DNA of 64,000 bases from JAXDBM01 sp963709485. GTDB taxonomy: Bacteria; Desulfobacterota; Syntrophia; Syntrophales; Fen-1087. Numbering within the stretch: the stretch's first letter is position 1; every line of letters begins with the position of its first letter. The notes beneath the pieces were generated by a model. That model saw only the letters and a list, made by a program, of their open reading frames with translations. It was not told where the DNA came from and ran no database searches. Shown piece after piece: positions 34,443 to 45,100 of the stretch. Both the position numbers and the translations under genes were made by a program. The DNA lies in NCBI GenBank assembly GCA_963709485.1, contig CAVPWE010000005.1, positions 124,001 through 188,000 on the forward strand, read 5' to 3'.

Positions 34443-34601
34443 ATGGATTTTCAGTTGACGGAGGAGCAGGAACTCATTCGGCGGAATGCGCGTGAATTCG
34501 CCGTGAAGCATGTGGATCCGATCGCCGCCAAGATCGCCGAGATCTACGAGGGCACCTCGGAAGCCCAGCGGATGGTGATCTCCGGAAGCATCCTGCGTTG
34601 A
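34443..34601 (+). pseudogene. Acyl-CoA dehydrogenase with large internal deletion (52 codons left)
   Basis: Codons 1-30 match an acyl-CoA dehydrogenase N-terminus (MDFQLTEEQELIRRNAREF) and codons 31-52 its C-terminus (EIYEGTSEAQRMVISGSIL), joined in frame. About 330 internal codons of a normal ~380 are gone, including the FAD and catalytic base regions. A GGAG site and ATG remain, so a 52-residue peptide may still be made. GATCGCCG occurs at 34520-34527 and 34532-34539, near the junction, and could have promoted the deletion. Confidence 0.85.
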
Positions 34602-34621
34602 CCAAAAGGTTGAATCCCGTC

Positions 34622-34786
34622 ATGCCGAAAAAGAAGCTCGTCGAAATCATCAAGGAACTGTTGAAAGCCGAGGTGGAAATGCATTTCCTCGACCAGCTTC
34701 ACGAGGACGAGCTCCGGGCGCTGGCGGATGCCATTCGGGAAAGGATCGACGGGCTCAGGAAAAGAAAACGGGACTGCGACGCGTGA
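34622..34786 (+). CDS. Small helical hypothetical protein
   Basis: 54 residues from ATG 34622 (a TTG at 34598 would add 8, overlapping the upstream remnant's stop). Entirely helical and charged: KKKLVEIIKELLKAEVEM, LHEDELRALADAIRERI. No motif. Not recognised. Confidence 0.45.
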   Translation: MPKKKLVEIIKELLKAEVEMHFLDQLHEDELRALADAIRERIDGLRKRKRDCDA

Positions 34787-34802
34787 AGGGTTTGCCGCGC
34801 CG

Positions 34803-35573
34803 TCATCCCCCGCCTGCCCTGATCTTGCCCACCGGCGCCAGATAGACCGCAAACTCGTCCCTCCCGTCGATTCTCAGAAAACGATCCACGGCTTCCTGGT
34901 CGTAAGCGGCGATTGCGCAGGTTCCCGCCCCGATCGCCTCGCAGGCCAGATACAGATTCTGGCACACATGCCCGGCATCGATGGCAAGGACCTTGTGGGC
35001 CGCAAGTCCATATCGCCATTCCATCCGGTAGGGAAGGGCCGTCCAGATGAAGGTCACTGCCGCCCTGCCCGGATAAGGCTGCCCGAAAACGGCTTCCACC
35101 AGCTTTTCATCGAGCCTTTCCTCGGCAAACTCAAAAACAAGCCGGTGCCCGACGGGAAGGTAGCGGTAAACGCCCGAATCCAGTCCCCGCACATTCAGGA
35201 CGCAGAGGTAAGTCTCCAGGGCATGCCGGCACCCCGCCGACGGGACCGTCCGGTACGCATGGCCGGCATCGATTTTTCTGCGGATGCCCTGGGTTGCCCA
35301 GAGCAGATAGGACAGTTCGTCCAGCGTCAGGGCCTGCCGCAGATAGGCCCGGCGGCTCTGCCGGTTGGCGATTGCCGTCGTCAGGTCAACCCCCGGGATG
35401 TTTTTCCACTGACCGATGCCGGGGAGGTCGCGTTTCGGGGCATTTTCCGGACAGGGCTTCTCGATGGGCGGGGGTTCGACGCCCCGGCTCTGGTCCGTCC
35501 GGGAAAAATCGACCTGTTTCCGGATGGTATCCTTGAGAAAGGAGCGGGATTGTTCAACCGGCGTTTTTTTCAT
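34803..35573 (-). CDS. SagB/ThcOx-type nitroreductase-like dehydrogenase
   Basis: 256 residues of the SagB-type flavoprotein fold: ANRQSRRAYLRQALTLDELS, then LLWATQGIRRK, TVPSAGCRHALETYL, GVYRYLPVGHRL, DAGHVCQNLYLACEAIGAGT. SagB members oxidise azolines to azoles in peptide maturation, but stand-alone relatives of unknown role are common, and no precursor or cyclodehydratase gene is nearby. A stand-alone FMN oxidoreductase is the safer reading. Confidence 0.85.
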   Translation of the reverse strand: MKKTPVEQSRSFLKDTIRKQVDFSRTDQSRGVEPPPIEKPCPENAPKRDLPGIGQWKNIPGVDLTTAIANRQSRRAYLRQALTLDELSYLLWATQGIRRKIDAGHAYRTVPSAGCRHALETYLCVLNVRGLDSGVYRYLPVGHRLVFEFAEERLDEKLVEAVFGQPYPGRAAVTFIWTALPYRMEWRYGLAAHKVLAIDAGHVCQNLYLACEAIGAGTCAIAAYDQEAVDRFLRIDGRDEFAVYLAPVGKIRAGGG

Positions 35574-35582
35574 CGGAGACGC

Positions 35583-36209
35583 TCATGATCCCAAAAGAAG
35601 GCCGATGATCGACAGGATGATCCAACGGAAGAAAGCGATGAGAGGGTCCAGGATACCGAGATAAAGCAGTCCGATCAGGATGAAAAATCCGTAAGGCTCA
35701 ATGCGGGAGAGGAAATGCTGAAATTTTTCCGACGTGAATCCCATGAAGATTTTTGAGCCGTCCAGCGGAGGAATCGGGATCAGGTTGAACGCCGCCAGGA
35801 TGACATTGATTTGTGCCAGGTAAAAAAGGAAAGTTGCCGGAACGCCGCCGGGCGTCGGTGACATCAGACGATAGAGGAAAAAAGCCGCAAACGCCAGAAG
35901 GGTATTGGCGGCGATGCCCGCCGAGGACACGAACATGATCCCCAGCGGCCGGTCGCGCAGACGGTCCAGGTTGACGGGGACCGGTTTGGCCCAGCCGAAG
36001 CCGAAAAGAAACAGCATGATGGTGCCGACCGGATCGAGATGCTTCCTCGGATCGAGGCTCAACCGGCCGAGCAGCCTGGCCGTCGGGTCTCCCATCCGAT
36101 CGGCCACCCACCCGTGCGCCAGCTCATGAAGGATGATGGAATACAGAAGCGGGACGGCCAGCAGCGCAAACGCAACCGGGTCTTTCACCAGCAGATTGAG
36201 AAGCCCCAT
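35583..36209 (-). CDS. Site-2 protease family (M50B) zinc metalloprotease
   Basis: 208 residues, about five membrane helices. The zinc motif HELAH is at residues 28-32 in LLYSIILHELAHGWVADRMG, and the second motif NLIPIPPLDGSKIF near residue 145 supplies the Asp ligand. It cuts within the membrane. It is a short, core-only member without PDZ or CBS domains. It abuts the HMCES gene (stop to start, 36209/36210) so the two form a unit. Confidence 0.9.
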   Translation of the reverse strand: MGLLNLLVKDPVAFALLAVPLLYSIILHELAHGWVADRMGDPTARLLGRLSLDPRKHLDPVGTIMLFLFGFGWAKPVPVNLDRLRDRPLGIMFVSSAGIAANTLLAFAAFFLYRLMSPTPGGVPATFLFYLAQINVILAAFNLIPIPPLDGSKIFMGFTSEKFQHFLSRIEPYGFFILIGLLYLGILDPLIAFFRWIILSIIGLLLGS

Positions 36210-36857
36210 TTATCGTTCCTCCGATCCCGGCACATCCGGCACAGCGACGGGCGCCCCGGACACCTCCATCTCCTCCGGGGGATAAGGTTTCAGCAGGGAC
36301 AGCAACCCGCTCACATCCCGATTCCCCGGGTCAAGCCAGACCCCCTCCCGTTCTTTCGGCAGGATCACGGGCATGCGGTCGTGGATGGGTTCGACCAGCG
36401 CATTGGGCGCCGTGGTGATGATCGCACAGGTTACGACCGGTTGATGCTCCGGAGACATCCAGCGCTCGTAAAGCCCAGCAAATCCGAAGGGCCTCCCCGA
36501 CTTGAGATGAAAATAGAACGCTTTCTTCACCTTTCCCTCTCTCCGCCACTCGTAGAAGCCGTCCGCAACGATCAGACAACGGCCCTTGCGGAATGCGTTC
36601 CGGAAGCTCGGTTTCTCGGCAACGGTTTCCGCGCGCGCATTGTACAGCCTTTTGCCGACGGAGGGATCCCTTGCCCATGCGGGAATGAGGCCCCACCGGA
36701 GACCGACCAGACGGTTCACGCCGTCGTGGATGACCGCGGCGACCTGCCGGCCGGGCGAGATGTTGCTGCCCGTCCTGAATTCACAGGCCACTTCCTGAAC
36801 GTCGAATGACGCGGTGACCACGGACAGGTCCGTCAGCAAGGCAAAGCGTCCGCACAT
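36210..36857 (-). CDS. SOS-response-associated peptidase, HMCES/YedK family
   Basis: 215 residues. The N-terminus MCGRF carries the catalytic Cys2 that crosslinks to abasic sites in single-stranded DNA. Other family motifs are present: NISPG, LRWGLIPAWA, NARAETVAEKP, FYEWRREG, and CAIITTAPN with HDRMPVILP. It protects abasic sites and then self-releases. It lies within 4 kb of lexA, consistent with SOS function, but no LexA box was seen here. Confidence 0.93.
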   Translation of the reverse strand: MCGRFALLTDLSVVTASFDVQEVACEFRTGSNISPGRQVAAVIHDGVNRLVGLRWGLIPAWARDPSVGKRLYNARAETVAEKPSFRNAFRKGRCLIVADGFYEWRREGKVKKAFYFHLKSGRPFGFAGLYERWMSPEHQPVVTCAIITTAPNALVEPIHDRMPVILPKEREGVWLDPGNRDVSGLLSLLKPYPPEEMEVSGAPVAVPDVPGSEER

Positions 36858-36972
36858 GGGTCATGAACCATCCTGTCCTGCCGGAGACAAAGGCGCTCCG
36901 GAATCGCACCCGCACCGCCGCGGCATCCCCCGTTTTCTCCCCCGATTTTCCCTCTGACGGGGACCGGTCCGG

Positions 36973-39969
36973 CTATGCCAGGCTTTCTACCGTGAGCTTC
37001 GGCGACAGGGTCTCATTGGCCTGAAGGAGCCTGTCTTCCGGTGCGAACACGGCAATGACCGCGGATGCGGCGGCCGGCCCGAAATAGCGGACGGCCGTCT
37101 CCCGAACCGCCGCTGCCGTGACGCCCAGAATCCCGTCCCGGAAGCGCTGGCGGTCTTCGTCGGTCAGGCCGGCAAACGTCCGGATCATGGCGGTGTACCC
37201 CCGGCCCGCGGGATCCATGGGCCGGTCGATGGCGCCGATGGCGCCGATCACCGCCTTTTCCAGCTCCTCGCCGGAAAAGGGTTCGCGGGCGAGAAAATCC
37301 GCCGTCCGGCGGTAGACCTGAAGGGTCTCGAGAAGATGAGGATCGCGGTAGGAGAGAAAGGCGAAGACGCCGTTCATCGGGTCAAACTGGCACATTCCGC
37401 CGTAGGCGCCGCCCTGGACGCGGATCTGCTTGTACAGGTAGCCGCTGGAAAGCTGCTTGGCCGCAACATACAGGGAAGCGGCGAGGGGATCGGCATAGGT
37501 CGGCGCTTCCATCGCCTGGGCAACATAGCAGACCTGCGCCGGTATGGCCACGCCGGCATCCCGGCGGAAAAGGTCCGGCATCGAGGCAGCGCCCGGCGCC
37601 CCCCCGTCCGGCAGGCGGGAGATGAGCCGCTGTGCCTCCTCCGCGAGCAGGGAGAGCCCTCCGCTGTCGGATGTCAGATTGAGCGTCAGCCGTTCCCTTC
37701 TAAAGATCAGCTCCTTGAGGCGCCCGAACTTCTCCTGAAATTCCCCTGCGCGGGCCTGGAACCGGTCCGCCACATCCGCCAGCAGCCGGATCTGTGTCTT
37801 GCCGTGCCACTGCTCGTCGCGCCAGGCGGGTAGCGTAAGCGCGGCCCCGGCGAGCCTCTTTGCAAAGAGGTGACCGGAGGGGATCACGGAGGCGTGCAGC
37901 CGGTTTTTCTTCTCCGCGATCAGGTCCCGCATGCGCGCCTCCTGGGACAGGTCGCCGGCCGTGAGCATATCGGAGAGGATCCGCACCGCCTCCTCCGTGT
38001 TGCGGTGCAGGGCGCTGACGCGAACGATCATTTTCTGCCAGGGCGTCCTCCCCGCGGCCGTCAGTCCGGCGGCCAGGGCGCAGCCGAGCCCTCCCGTCCG
38101 GAGCGCGATGCGTTTGGCCATCTCCTCATAACTGAAACCGGCGGCGCCCATGTTGGCCATCAGCTTGCCCAGCAGGGGAAGGTACGGCTGGAGATCTTCC
38201 GGAACGTCCGAGACGTCAAAAGCCAGGTCGAGATAGACAATCCCGTTCGTGAAGATATCATGAACCAGGGCCGGAATACCCGCGATGCATATATGCTCCG
38301 TCGGAACGGTCGCCACGGTTCTCTCAATGTCCTTGAGATGCAGCCGGGGCAGGGTCGCCAGGGCTTCGGGGGAATCGGCTTCCGACTGAAACTTCTTCAG
38401 TTCGGCGCCCTCGCGGCGGATGCGTTCAAGATCCGCGGCGGACAGACCGGCCTTGATCCCGGCCATTTTCCGCTTCAGCGCGGCTTCGCGTTTCTCGTTG
38501 TAGTCCGGGTCCGGTTCCATGACGGACAGCAGGCGGTGGGGATTGTCCACAAGCCAGGTCCGGACGATGTCCTGGAAAATTCCCGGGTTGTCCGCCCATT
38601 TTCTGCGAATGCCTTCGATCAGACGGGGAAAGTTGAGGCCGGCCAGCGGGTCGCCGCCGTACAGCCAGGCATGAAAGGCGCGCCCCATCAGCAGGATCCC
38701 GTAGGGATAGGCGCTCCGCTTGATCTCCCGGCCCTGGAATTCCACCTGGTGCAGCGTCCCTTCGATCAGGTCCCGCTCGAAGCCCGATGCGACCACACGG
38801 CCCAGCGTCTCCAGAATCAGGGATTCGATCCGATCCGCGCTCCCGGCATCGGCGCCCCTCAGTCCCGCGGAAAAGACGATCTGCTTCAGATCCCGCTCCA
38901 GGCCGCTTACGGGAGAGAGGTCCTCCCCCAGACCGGAATCGATGAGGGCCTTCCGCAGCGGCCCGGCAGCGCTGCCGACCAGCATTCCCGACACAATCTG
39001 CAGGAGCAGGGCCGTTTCATCATCCGTGTTTTCGGCCGTCATCCAGGCCACGTTGACGGTTGTTTTGCCTTGGAGATCCTCATCCTTCCCGACGGGATAA
39101 CCGCCGCCGACCCTCGCCGGTTTCGACCAGCGGGGCTGGCTCCGCACGGACGAGTCGACGGAAACGCGGCCAAAACCCGACAGCATTTTCTCCAGGAAGA
39201 CCAGATGATCGGCGGTGGGAATGTCCCCGTACAGAAACCAGCGCGCATTGGCGGGCGAGTAGTAGTCCCGGTGAAACTGCCGGAACGCTTCGTACGTCAG
39301 TTTCGGGATCTCCTCCGGGTTCCCGCCGGAGTCGTGGGCATAGGCGGTCTCCGGGTAGAGATTTTCCTGGATCGCCTTGTACATCAGATTGTCCGGTGAA
39401 GCATAGGCCCCCTTCATTTCATTGTAGACGACCCCGGTAATGACGAGGTCGCTGCCGCTGTCTTCCGGATCGGCCAGTTCGAGGTGATGGCCCTCCTGGG
39501 CAAAGGTCTGCCTGAGAAGACGGGGCTTCAGAACCAGGTCGGTGTAGACGCTGGCGAGGTTGAAAAAGTCGGCCCGGACCTGGCTGGCAACGGGGTAGAT
39601 GGTCTTGTCCGGATAGGTGAAGGCGTTGATGAAGGTCTGCAGGGTCCCCTTCATGAGTTCATTGAAGGCATCCTTGAGGGGAAAGCGGTCGGATCCGGCC
39701 AGGACGGAATGCTCCAGGATGTGGGGGAGGCCCGTGGAATCGCCGGGCGGCGTGCGGAAGCCGATGGCGTAGAGATTTTCGCGGTCGTCGCAATGGAGAT
39801 GGAGAACCTTTGCGCCCGTCGCCTCATGCTCCATCTCGTAGGCGGTCACGCGGATGTCCGGGATCTGCAAAACCTGCAGAACCTTGAATCCGTGAAGCCG
39901 CTCCCCTGTGAAGAGGGCGACGGCCGGACAGGGAAGCGTCGTCCCTGCGCTGTCAGACGGGTCTGTCAT
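36973..39969 (-). CDS. M16 insulinase-family protease (PreP-like)
   Basis: 998 residues, the size of presequence protease (PreP) or bacterial relatives. The inverted zinc motif HILEH is at residues 83-87 in LPHILEHSVLAGSDRFPLKD; the C-terminal part has RVQGGAYGG and the usual Arg-Tyr pair near GRGYTAMIR. The two M16 halves are linked in one chain. It degrades peptides, likely in the cytoplasm because no signal peptide is seen. Its ATG overlaps the PHA synthase stop by 4 bp, so the pair is cotranscribed. Confidence 0.92.
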   Translation of the reverse strand: MTDPSDSAGTTLPCPAVALFTGERLHGFKVLQVLQIPDIRVTAYEMEHEATGAKVLHLHCDDRENLYAIGFRTPPGDSTGLPHILEHSVLAGSDRFPLKDAFNELMKGTLQTFINAFTYPDKTIYPVASQVRADFFNLASVYTDLVLKPRLLRQTFAQEGHHLELADPEDSGSDLVITGVVYNEMKGAYASPDNLMYKAIQENLYPETAYAHDSGGNPEEIPKLTYEAFRQFHRDYYSPANARWFLYGDIPTADHLVFLEKMLSGFGRVSVDSSVRSQPRWSKPARVGGGYPVGKDEDLQGKTTVNVAWMTAENTDDETALLLQIVSGMLVGSAAGPLRKALIDSGLGEDLSPVSGLERDLKQIVFSAGLRGADAGSADRIESLILETLGRVVASGFERDLIEGTLHQVEFQGREIKRSAYPYGILLMGRAFHAWLYGGDPLAGLNFPRLIEGIRRKWADNPGIFQDIVRTWLVDNPHRLLSVMEPDPDYNEKREAALKRKMAGIKAGLSAADLERIRREGAELKKFQSEADSPEALATLPRLHLKDIERTVATVPTEHICIAGIPALVHDIFTNGIVYLDLAFDVSDVPEDLQPYLPLLGKLMANMGAAGFSYEEMAKRIALRTGGLGCALAAGLTAAGRTPWQKMIVRVSALHRNTEEAVRILSDMLTAGDLSQEARMRDLIAEKKNRLHASVIPSGHLFAKRLAGAALTLPAWRDEQWHGKTQIRLLADVADRFQARAGEFQEKFGRLKELIFRRERLTLNLTSDSGGLSLLAEEAQRLISRLPDGGAPGAASMPDLFRRDAGVAIPAQVCYVAQAMEAPTYADPLAASLYVAAKQLSSGYLYKQIRVQGGAYGGMCQFDPMNGVFAFLSYRDPHLLETLQVYRRTADFLAREPFSGEELEKAVIGAIGAIDRPMDPAGRGYTAMIRTFAGLTDEDRQRFRDGILGVTAAAVRETAVRYFGPAAASAVIAVFAPEDRLLQANETLSPKLTVESLA

Positions 39970-41786
39970 GATTCAAGCGGTATCGAATGGTCGCCCCTGA
40001 AAAAAGCCTTGACCACTCCCAGGTACTGGGCCAGCAGTTTCTTGCTGACGACGAACACGTGCCCCACATGCTGCTCGATGGTGCGGTTCAGACCGCTGCT
40101 GCTGATCCCGATGTTCCGGTCCGAGACCAGCCCCCAGAGATCGCTGGAAACGCAGGATCCGGCAGGGGCAATGGGATCCCGGTCGCCCCGGTAATTGAAG
40201 AGGGCGACCCCGGCCTTGCCGAGGGCATCCATGTTCACCGGCTTTCCGTCGAGGGCCGGCACGGTGGAAGGAAGGCAATAGGTCCCTTCATAGATCTGGT
40301 TGTCCGTATAAATCTTCTGCAGCCATTCCAGGTGGGCCTGCGCGGGGAATTTGGTGCCGTGGGTGAGCCAGAAGAGGAAAGGCGCCGAATCCGGCAGCGA
40401 GTCCGGCTTGACCGCACGGCTGTAGAATCCGCTGGCCATGTAATAGGAAACCCCGGCCTGGATTTCGTTCATGCCGAATTCAATGACCTGGGGCGGTATA
40501 TTGACGTCGCCGAACAGGGTCTCCACGACATCCCGGTCATATTCCGTGCGGACAATCTCCCTCATTTTTGCGTGGCCGCTTTCCCCGTCGTCGAACCGGA
40601 CCGGAGCGACGACAACGGCCGCTTTCTTGATGTCCATCGGTCTTCTGCGGGCCATCCGCTCCTCCGCGCGCCGCGCGAGATAGGGCAGGATCAGGGTCCC
40701 GCCCATGCAGTAGCCCATCACATGGATCTCTTTTCCCGGATGCCGTTTGCCGATCATGTCGAGATAATGATCATGAACCGTCTTCCCGTAAAAATCCAGT
40801 CCAAGGCGCGTGCTCTCGAATCCGGCATCGCCGTACTCGACCAGATAGATTTCATAACCCTCCTTGAGCATGCTCTCGACAATCGACTTGCCCTGCGCCA
40901 GGTCGTAGATTTCCGGCTTGTTGATCAGCGGCGTGTTCAGGTAGAGCACCTTGCCGTTGGACCGGTACTCGTCCATCAGCGGAAAATAGTGGCGAAGCAC
41001 CACGGAATGGAGGTTGGAGCCGTCGACAATCTCATAGGGGCAGTAGCCGATTTTTCCGCCCGTGGCGCGTTCCGCGTAGTCCTTGATGTCGAAGGCGTTC
41101 TCGCGGTAGATGTTCTCCAGGCGGCGCCGCCCCTCCTCCAGGTAAGCGGAGAAGGTCAGTGCGTCGGCGCCGTCGGCTTTCCTGGGCATGTAGGGGAGGC
41201 GTTCGTTTTTCAGGGGGGTCTCCGTAATCACCACCAGAAGTGCGGTCAACAGCTCCTTCATCGCCCTCAGGCGCGTCAGGCCCAGGGAGCTGAAGTTCAT
41301 TTCCAGAAAGGCGAATTCCTCAACACACCGTTTCAGAAAGTCCCTGCCCTCCTCCTTCGTGGTCAGACGCCGCGCCTTTTCGATATCAAAGCTGCCGTCG
41401 GTGATGAAGTTTCCGCAGAGGCTGTGCATGAGACGGGCATAGTTCAGATAGATCCACCCGTTCATCTCGCCGAAGATATCGGGATTGCGACCGGTCAGCG
41501 TTAAAAAGCGGGCCAGCTGCCGGATCGGATCCAGCACCGTCCTGTCGAGGATCAAACGCTGCCAGTAGGCGGCCAGGGCAAAAGGTCCGAAGAGGGGGTT
41601 GTCGCTGACCGACGAGAGGACCTTGTCCCACTTGATCATGCTCTTGACGACCCCTCCGGCGATTTTGCTTTTCCAGGGGACGACAAAACCGTAACCTTCA
41701 CGGTTGTCCGCCGGGGTCACGCCCATGCGGGCCAGCAGTTCGTCGGGCGTGATCCGCCGGGATGTCCTTTTTTCACGGTCAGCCAT
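39966..41786 (-). CDS. PHA synthase-like alpha/beta hydrolase
   Basis: 606 residues. The lipase-like box GYCMGG is at residues 359-364 with the catalytic Cys, followed by Asp in YRGDRDPIAP and His in EQHVGHVFV, all in the order of PhaC enzymes. It polymerises 3-hydroxyacyl-CoA to polyhydroxyalkanoate. The N-terminus carries a long non-catalytic PHA-synthase-type region. No phaA/B/E is adjacent, so class is uncertain. Confidence 0.85.
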   Translation of the reverse strand: MADREKRTSRRITPDELLARMGVTPADNREGYGFVVPWKSKIAGGVVKSMIKWDKVLSSVSDNPLFGPFALAAYWQRLILDRTVLDPIRQLARFLTLTGRNPDIFGEMNGWIYLNYARLMHSLCGNFITDGSFDIEKARRLTTKEEGRDFLKRCVEEFAFLEMNFSSLGLTRLRAMKELLTALLVVITETPLKNERLPYMPRKADGADALTFSAYLEEGRRRLENIYRENAFDIKDYAERATGGKIGYCPYEIVDGSNLHSVVLRHYFPLMDEYRSNGKVLYLNTPLINKPEIYDLAQGKSIVESMLKEGYEIYLVEYGDAGFESTRLGLDFYGKTVHDHYLDMIGKRHPGKEIHVMGYCMGGTLILPYLARRAEERMARRRPMDIKKAAVVVAPVRFDDGESGHAKMREIVRTEYDRDVVETLFGDVNIPPQVIEFGMNEIQAGVSYYMASGFYSRAVKPDSLPDSAPFLFWLTHGTKFPAQAHLEWLQKIYTDNQIYEGTYCLPSTVPALDGKPVNMDALGKAGVALFNYRGDRDPIAPAGSCVSSDLWGLVSDRNIGISSSGLNRTIEQHVGHVFVVSKKLLAQYLGVVKAFFRGDHSIPLES

Positions 41787-42172
41787 ACCCCTGTTCCTTG
41801 ATCACCTGCCGGTCCGTGCCGTCGGCCTGCTTCGGCGCCGCCCGGCGAGCGCGCCTTTCCGCACCGGCCGGCGATGCCTATGCCCGGCCCGACGCATCGT
41901 CCGGCGGGCGGGGCCCCTTCAGCGTGGGGAGAAAAACTTCCTGATGTTCCGGGGAATGTAGGACAAAGGCCGATCGTCCGTCAAGGGAAAAGAAGGCGTC
42001 ATAAAACCTTGACAGGAAGGGGCAACTTCCCTATAGTCCCCACGCCCGTGAAGGATCACTCCGGCAGGGAAGCAGGCCGGTTCCCCATCTGCATCTTCCT
42101 GCATTCCCCGTTCGCGAACCCGATAAAATGCCATGATCGTCCTGATGATGGCTTGAACAGAAAGGATACAAA
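41787..42172. other. Divergent intergenic region (PHA synthase / carB)
   Basis: 385 bp holding the carB promoter at 42009-42037 and the start of the leftward PHA synthase-M16 unit. No ORF of note. No upstream carA. Confidence 0.5.
42009..42037 (+). promoter_or_regulatory. Sigma-70 promoter of carB
   Basis: TTGACA (42009-42014), 17 bp, TATAGT (42032-42037); 135 bp upstream of the carB ATG, leaving a long untranslated leader (about 130 nt) with no named riboswitch seen. Confidence 0.8.
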
Positions 42173-45100
42173 ATGCCAAAACGCAGCGATATCAGCAAGG
42201 TCATGATCATCGGCTCCGGCCCGATCGTGATCGGCCAGGCCTGTGAATTCGATTATTCGGGAACGCAGGCCTGCAAGGCATTGCGGAAGCTGGGTTACGA
42301 AATCGTGCTCGTCAATTCGAACCCGGCGACCATCATGACCGACCCGGGAATGGCCGACGCCACTTATGTGGAACCCCTCAATCTCCAGACGATGAAGGAG
42401 ATCATCGAGAACGAGAAGCCCGACGCGATCCTGCCGAACCTCGGCGGCCAGACCGGCCTCAACCTGACCTCCCAGCTGGCCAAAGCGGGAATCCTCGCAA
42501 AGCACAATGTCCAGGTCATCGGCGTCCAGGTGGATGCCATCGAGCGGGGCGAGGACCGGATCGCCTTCAAGGAAACCATGAACCGCCTCGGCATCGAGAT
42601 GCCCCAGAGCGAACCGGCCTACACCGTCGAAGAGGCGGAAAAAATCGCCGCAAAGCTCGGCTACCCGGTCGTCATCCGCCCCGCCTACACCATGGGCGGC
42701 ACCGGCGGCGGTCTCGTCTACAACCTGGAGGAGCTTCGCACCGTCGCCAGCCGGGGGATCTCGGCCAGCCTGGTGGGACAGATTCTCGTCGAGGAGTCCG
42801 TGCTCGGCTGGGAAGAGCTGGAGCTGGAAGTGGTGCGGGATGCAAAAAACAAGATGATCACCGTCTGCTTCATCGAAAACGTGGACGCCATGGGGGTGCA
42901 CACCGGCGACTCCTATTGCACGGCCCCCATGCTCACCATCAGCCCGGAACTGCAGAAGCGCCTGCAGAAATACTCCTACGACATCGTGGAGGCCATCGAG
43001 GTGATCGGCGGCACCAACATCCAGTTTGCCCATCAGCCGGAAACGGGCCGCGTCGTGGTCATCGAGATCAATCCCCGCACGTCCCGCTCATCGGCGTTGG
43101 CCTCCAAGGCCACGGGATTTCCCATTGCCCTGGTTTCCTCCTTGCTGGCGGGCGGTCTGACACTCGACGAGATCCCCTACTGGCGGGAAGGAACGCTCGA
43201 CAAATACACGCCCGGGGGGGATTACGTCGTCGTGAAATTCTGCCGCTGGGACTTCGAAAAATTCCCCGGCGCCCAAGACCGGCTGGGAACCCAGATGCGC
43301 GCCGTGGGCGAGGTGATGAGCATCGGCAAAACCTACAAGGAGGCCTTCCAGAAGTCCATCCGGTCTCTGGAAAAGGGCCGCTACGGGCTCGGGTTCGTCA
43401 AGGATTTTCATGAAAAATCGCTCGATGCGCTGATGGAGCTTCTCGCCGAACCGTCCAGCGAACGTCAGTTCATCCTGTACGAGGCGCTGCGCAAGGGCGC
43501 CGATGTGGAATTGCTGTCCCGGCGGACCTACATCAAGCCCTGGTTCATCGGACAGATGAAGGAACTGGTGGCGCTGGAGGAGGAAATCCGCAAATACTGC
43601 GGAAAGAAGCTCCCGGACGACCTGCTGCGGAAGGCCAAGCAGGACGGCTTCGCGGACCGTTACCTGGCCATGCTCCTCGATGTCGGCGAGGATGCGGTTC
43701 GCCGGCAGCGTCTGGCCATCGGCATGGGGCAGCGCTGGGAGCCCGTCCCGGTCAGCGGCGTGGAAAATGCCGCCTACTACTTCTCCACATACAATGCCCC
43801 GGACAGGGTGGACATCAGCGACAGGCGGAAGATCATGGTCCTCGGCGGCGGCCCCAACCGCATCGGCCAGGGAATCGAATTCGATTACTGCTGCGTTCAC
43901 GCCGCCTTCGCGCTCCGCGACGAGGGATTCGAATCCATCATGGTCAACTGCAATCCGGAAACGGTGTCCACCGATTACGACACCTCCGACAAACTCTATT
44001 TCGAACCCCTCACGGTCGAGGATGTCCTGAGCATCTACGAGAAGGAAAAGCCGGAAGGCGTCATCTGCCAGTTCGGCGGCCAGACGCCGCTCAATATCGC
44101 CGGAGAGCTGGCGGCGGCCGGTGTCAAGATCATCGGAACGTCGCCGGAGACCATCGACATGGCTGAGGACCGGGACCGTTTCCGCGGGCTCATGGACCGG
44201 CTGGGCATCCCCATGCCGGCCTCCGGGATGGCAAGCACCCTGCAGGAGGCGCTGGTCATCGCCGGGCGGATCGGCTATCCCCTGATGGTCCGGCCCTCCT
44301 ACGTGCTGGGGGGCCGCGGCATGGAGGTGGTGCACGACGCGGAGATGCTCAAGCGCTACGTGACGGCGGCCGTCGGGGTGACGCCGGAGCGCCCCATCCT
44401 GATCGACAAGTTCCTGGAGAACGCCATCGAGTGCGAGGCGGACGCCATCTCCGACGGGCAGGACGCCTTCGTTCCCGCCGTCATGGAGCACATCGAACTG
44501 GCGGGCGTCCACTCCGGGGATTCCGCCTGCGTGATCCCGCCCATCAGCATCCCGGCCCGGCACATCGACACCATCTGCGACTACACCCGCAAGATCGCCA
44601 TCGCCTTCAATGTCGTCGGCCTGATGAACATCCAGTACGCCATTGCCAATGACGTGGTTTATATCCTGGAGGCCAACCCCCGCGCCTCCCGGACCGTGCC
44701 GCTGGTTTCAAAAGTATGCAACGTATCCATGGCCCGCCTCGCCACGCAGGTGATGCTGGGGAAAAAGCTTAGCGACCTGAACCTGAAGAACAGGTTCGTC
44801 CCGCACTTCGGCGTCAAGGAAGCCGTCTTCCCCTTCAACATGTTTCAGGAGGTGGATCCCCTGCTGGGACCGGAAATGCGCTCGACCGGGGAAGTCCTGG
44901 GACTGGCGGATTCATTCGGCCTGGCCTTTTACAAGGCGGAAGAGGCGGCACAGCAGGTGCTTCCCGACAAGGGCGCCGTCCTGATCACGGTCAACCCGAA
45001 CGACCAGGGGGGGATTGTCGAAGTGGCGCGGGAATTCCGGAAGCTGGGATTCCGGATCAAGGCGACCGACGGAACGCAACGCTTCCTCCAGGAGCACGGC

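Noticed and set aside
34803..35573. SagB as part of an azole-peptide biosynthesis cluster
   Set aside because: No precursor peptide, cyclodehydratase or transporter gene nearby.
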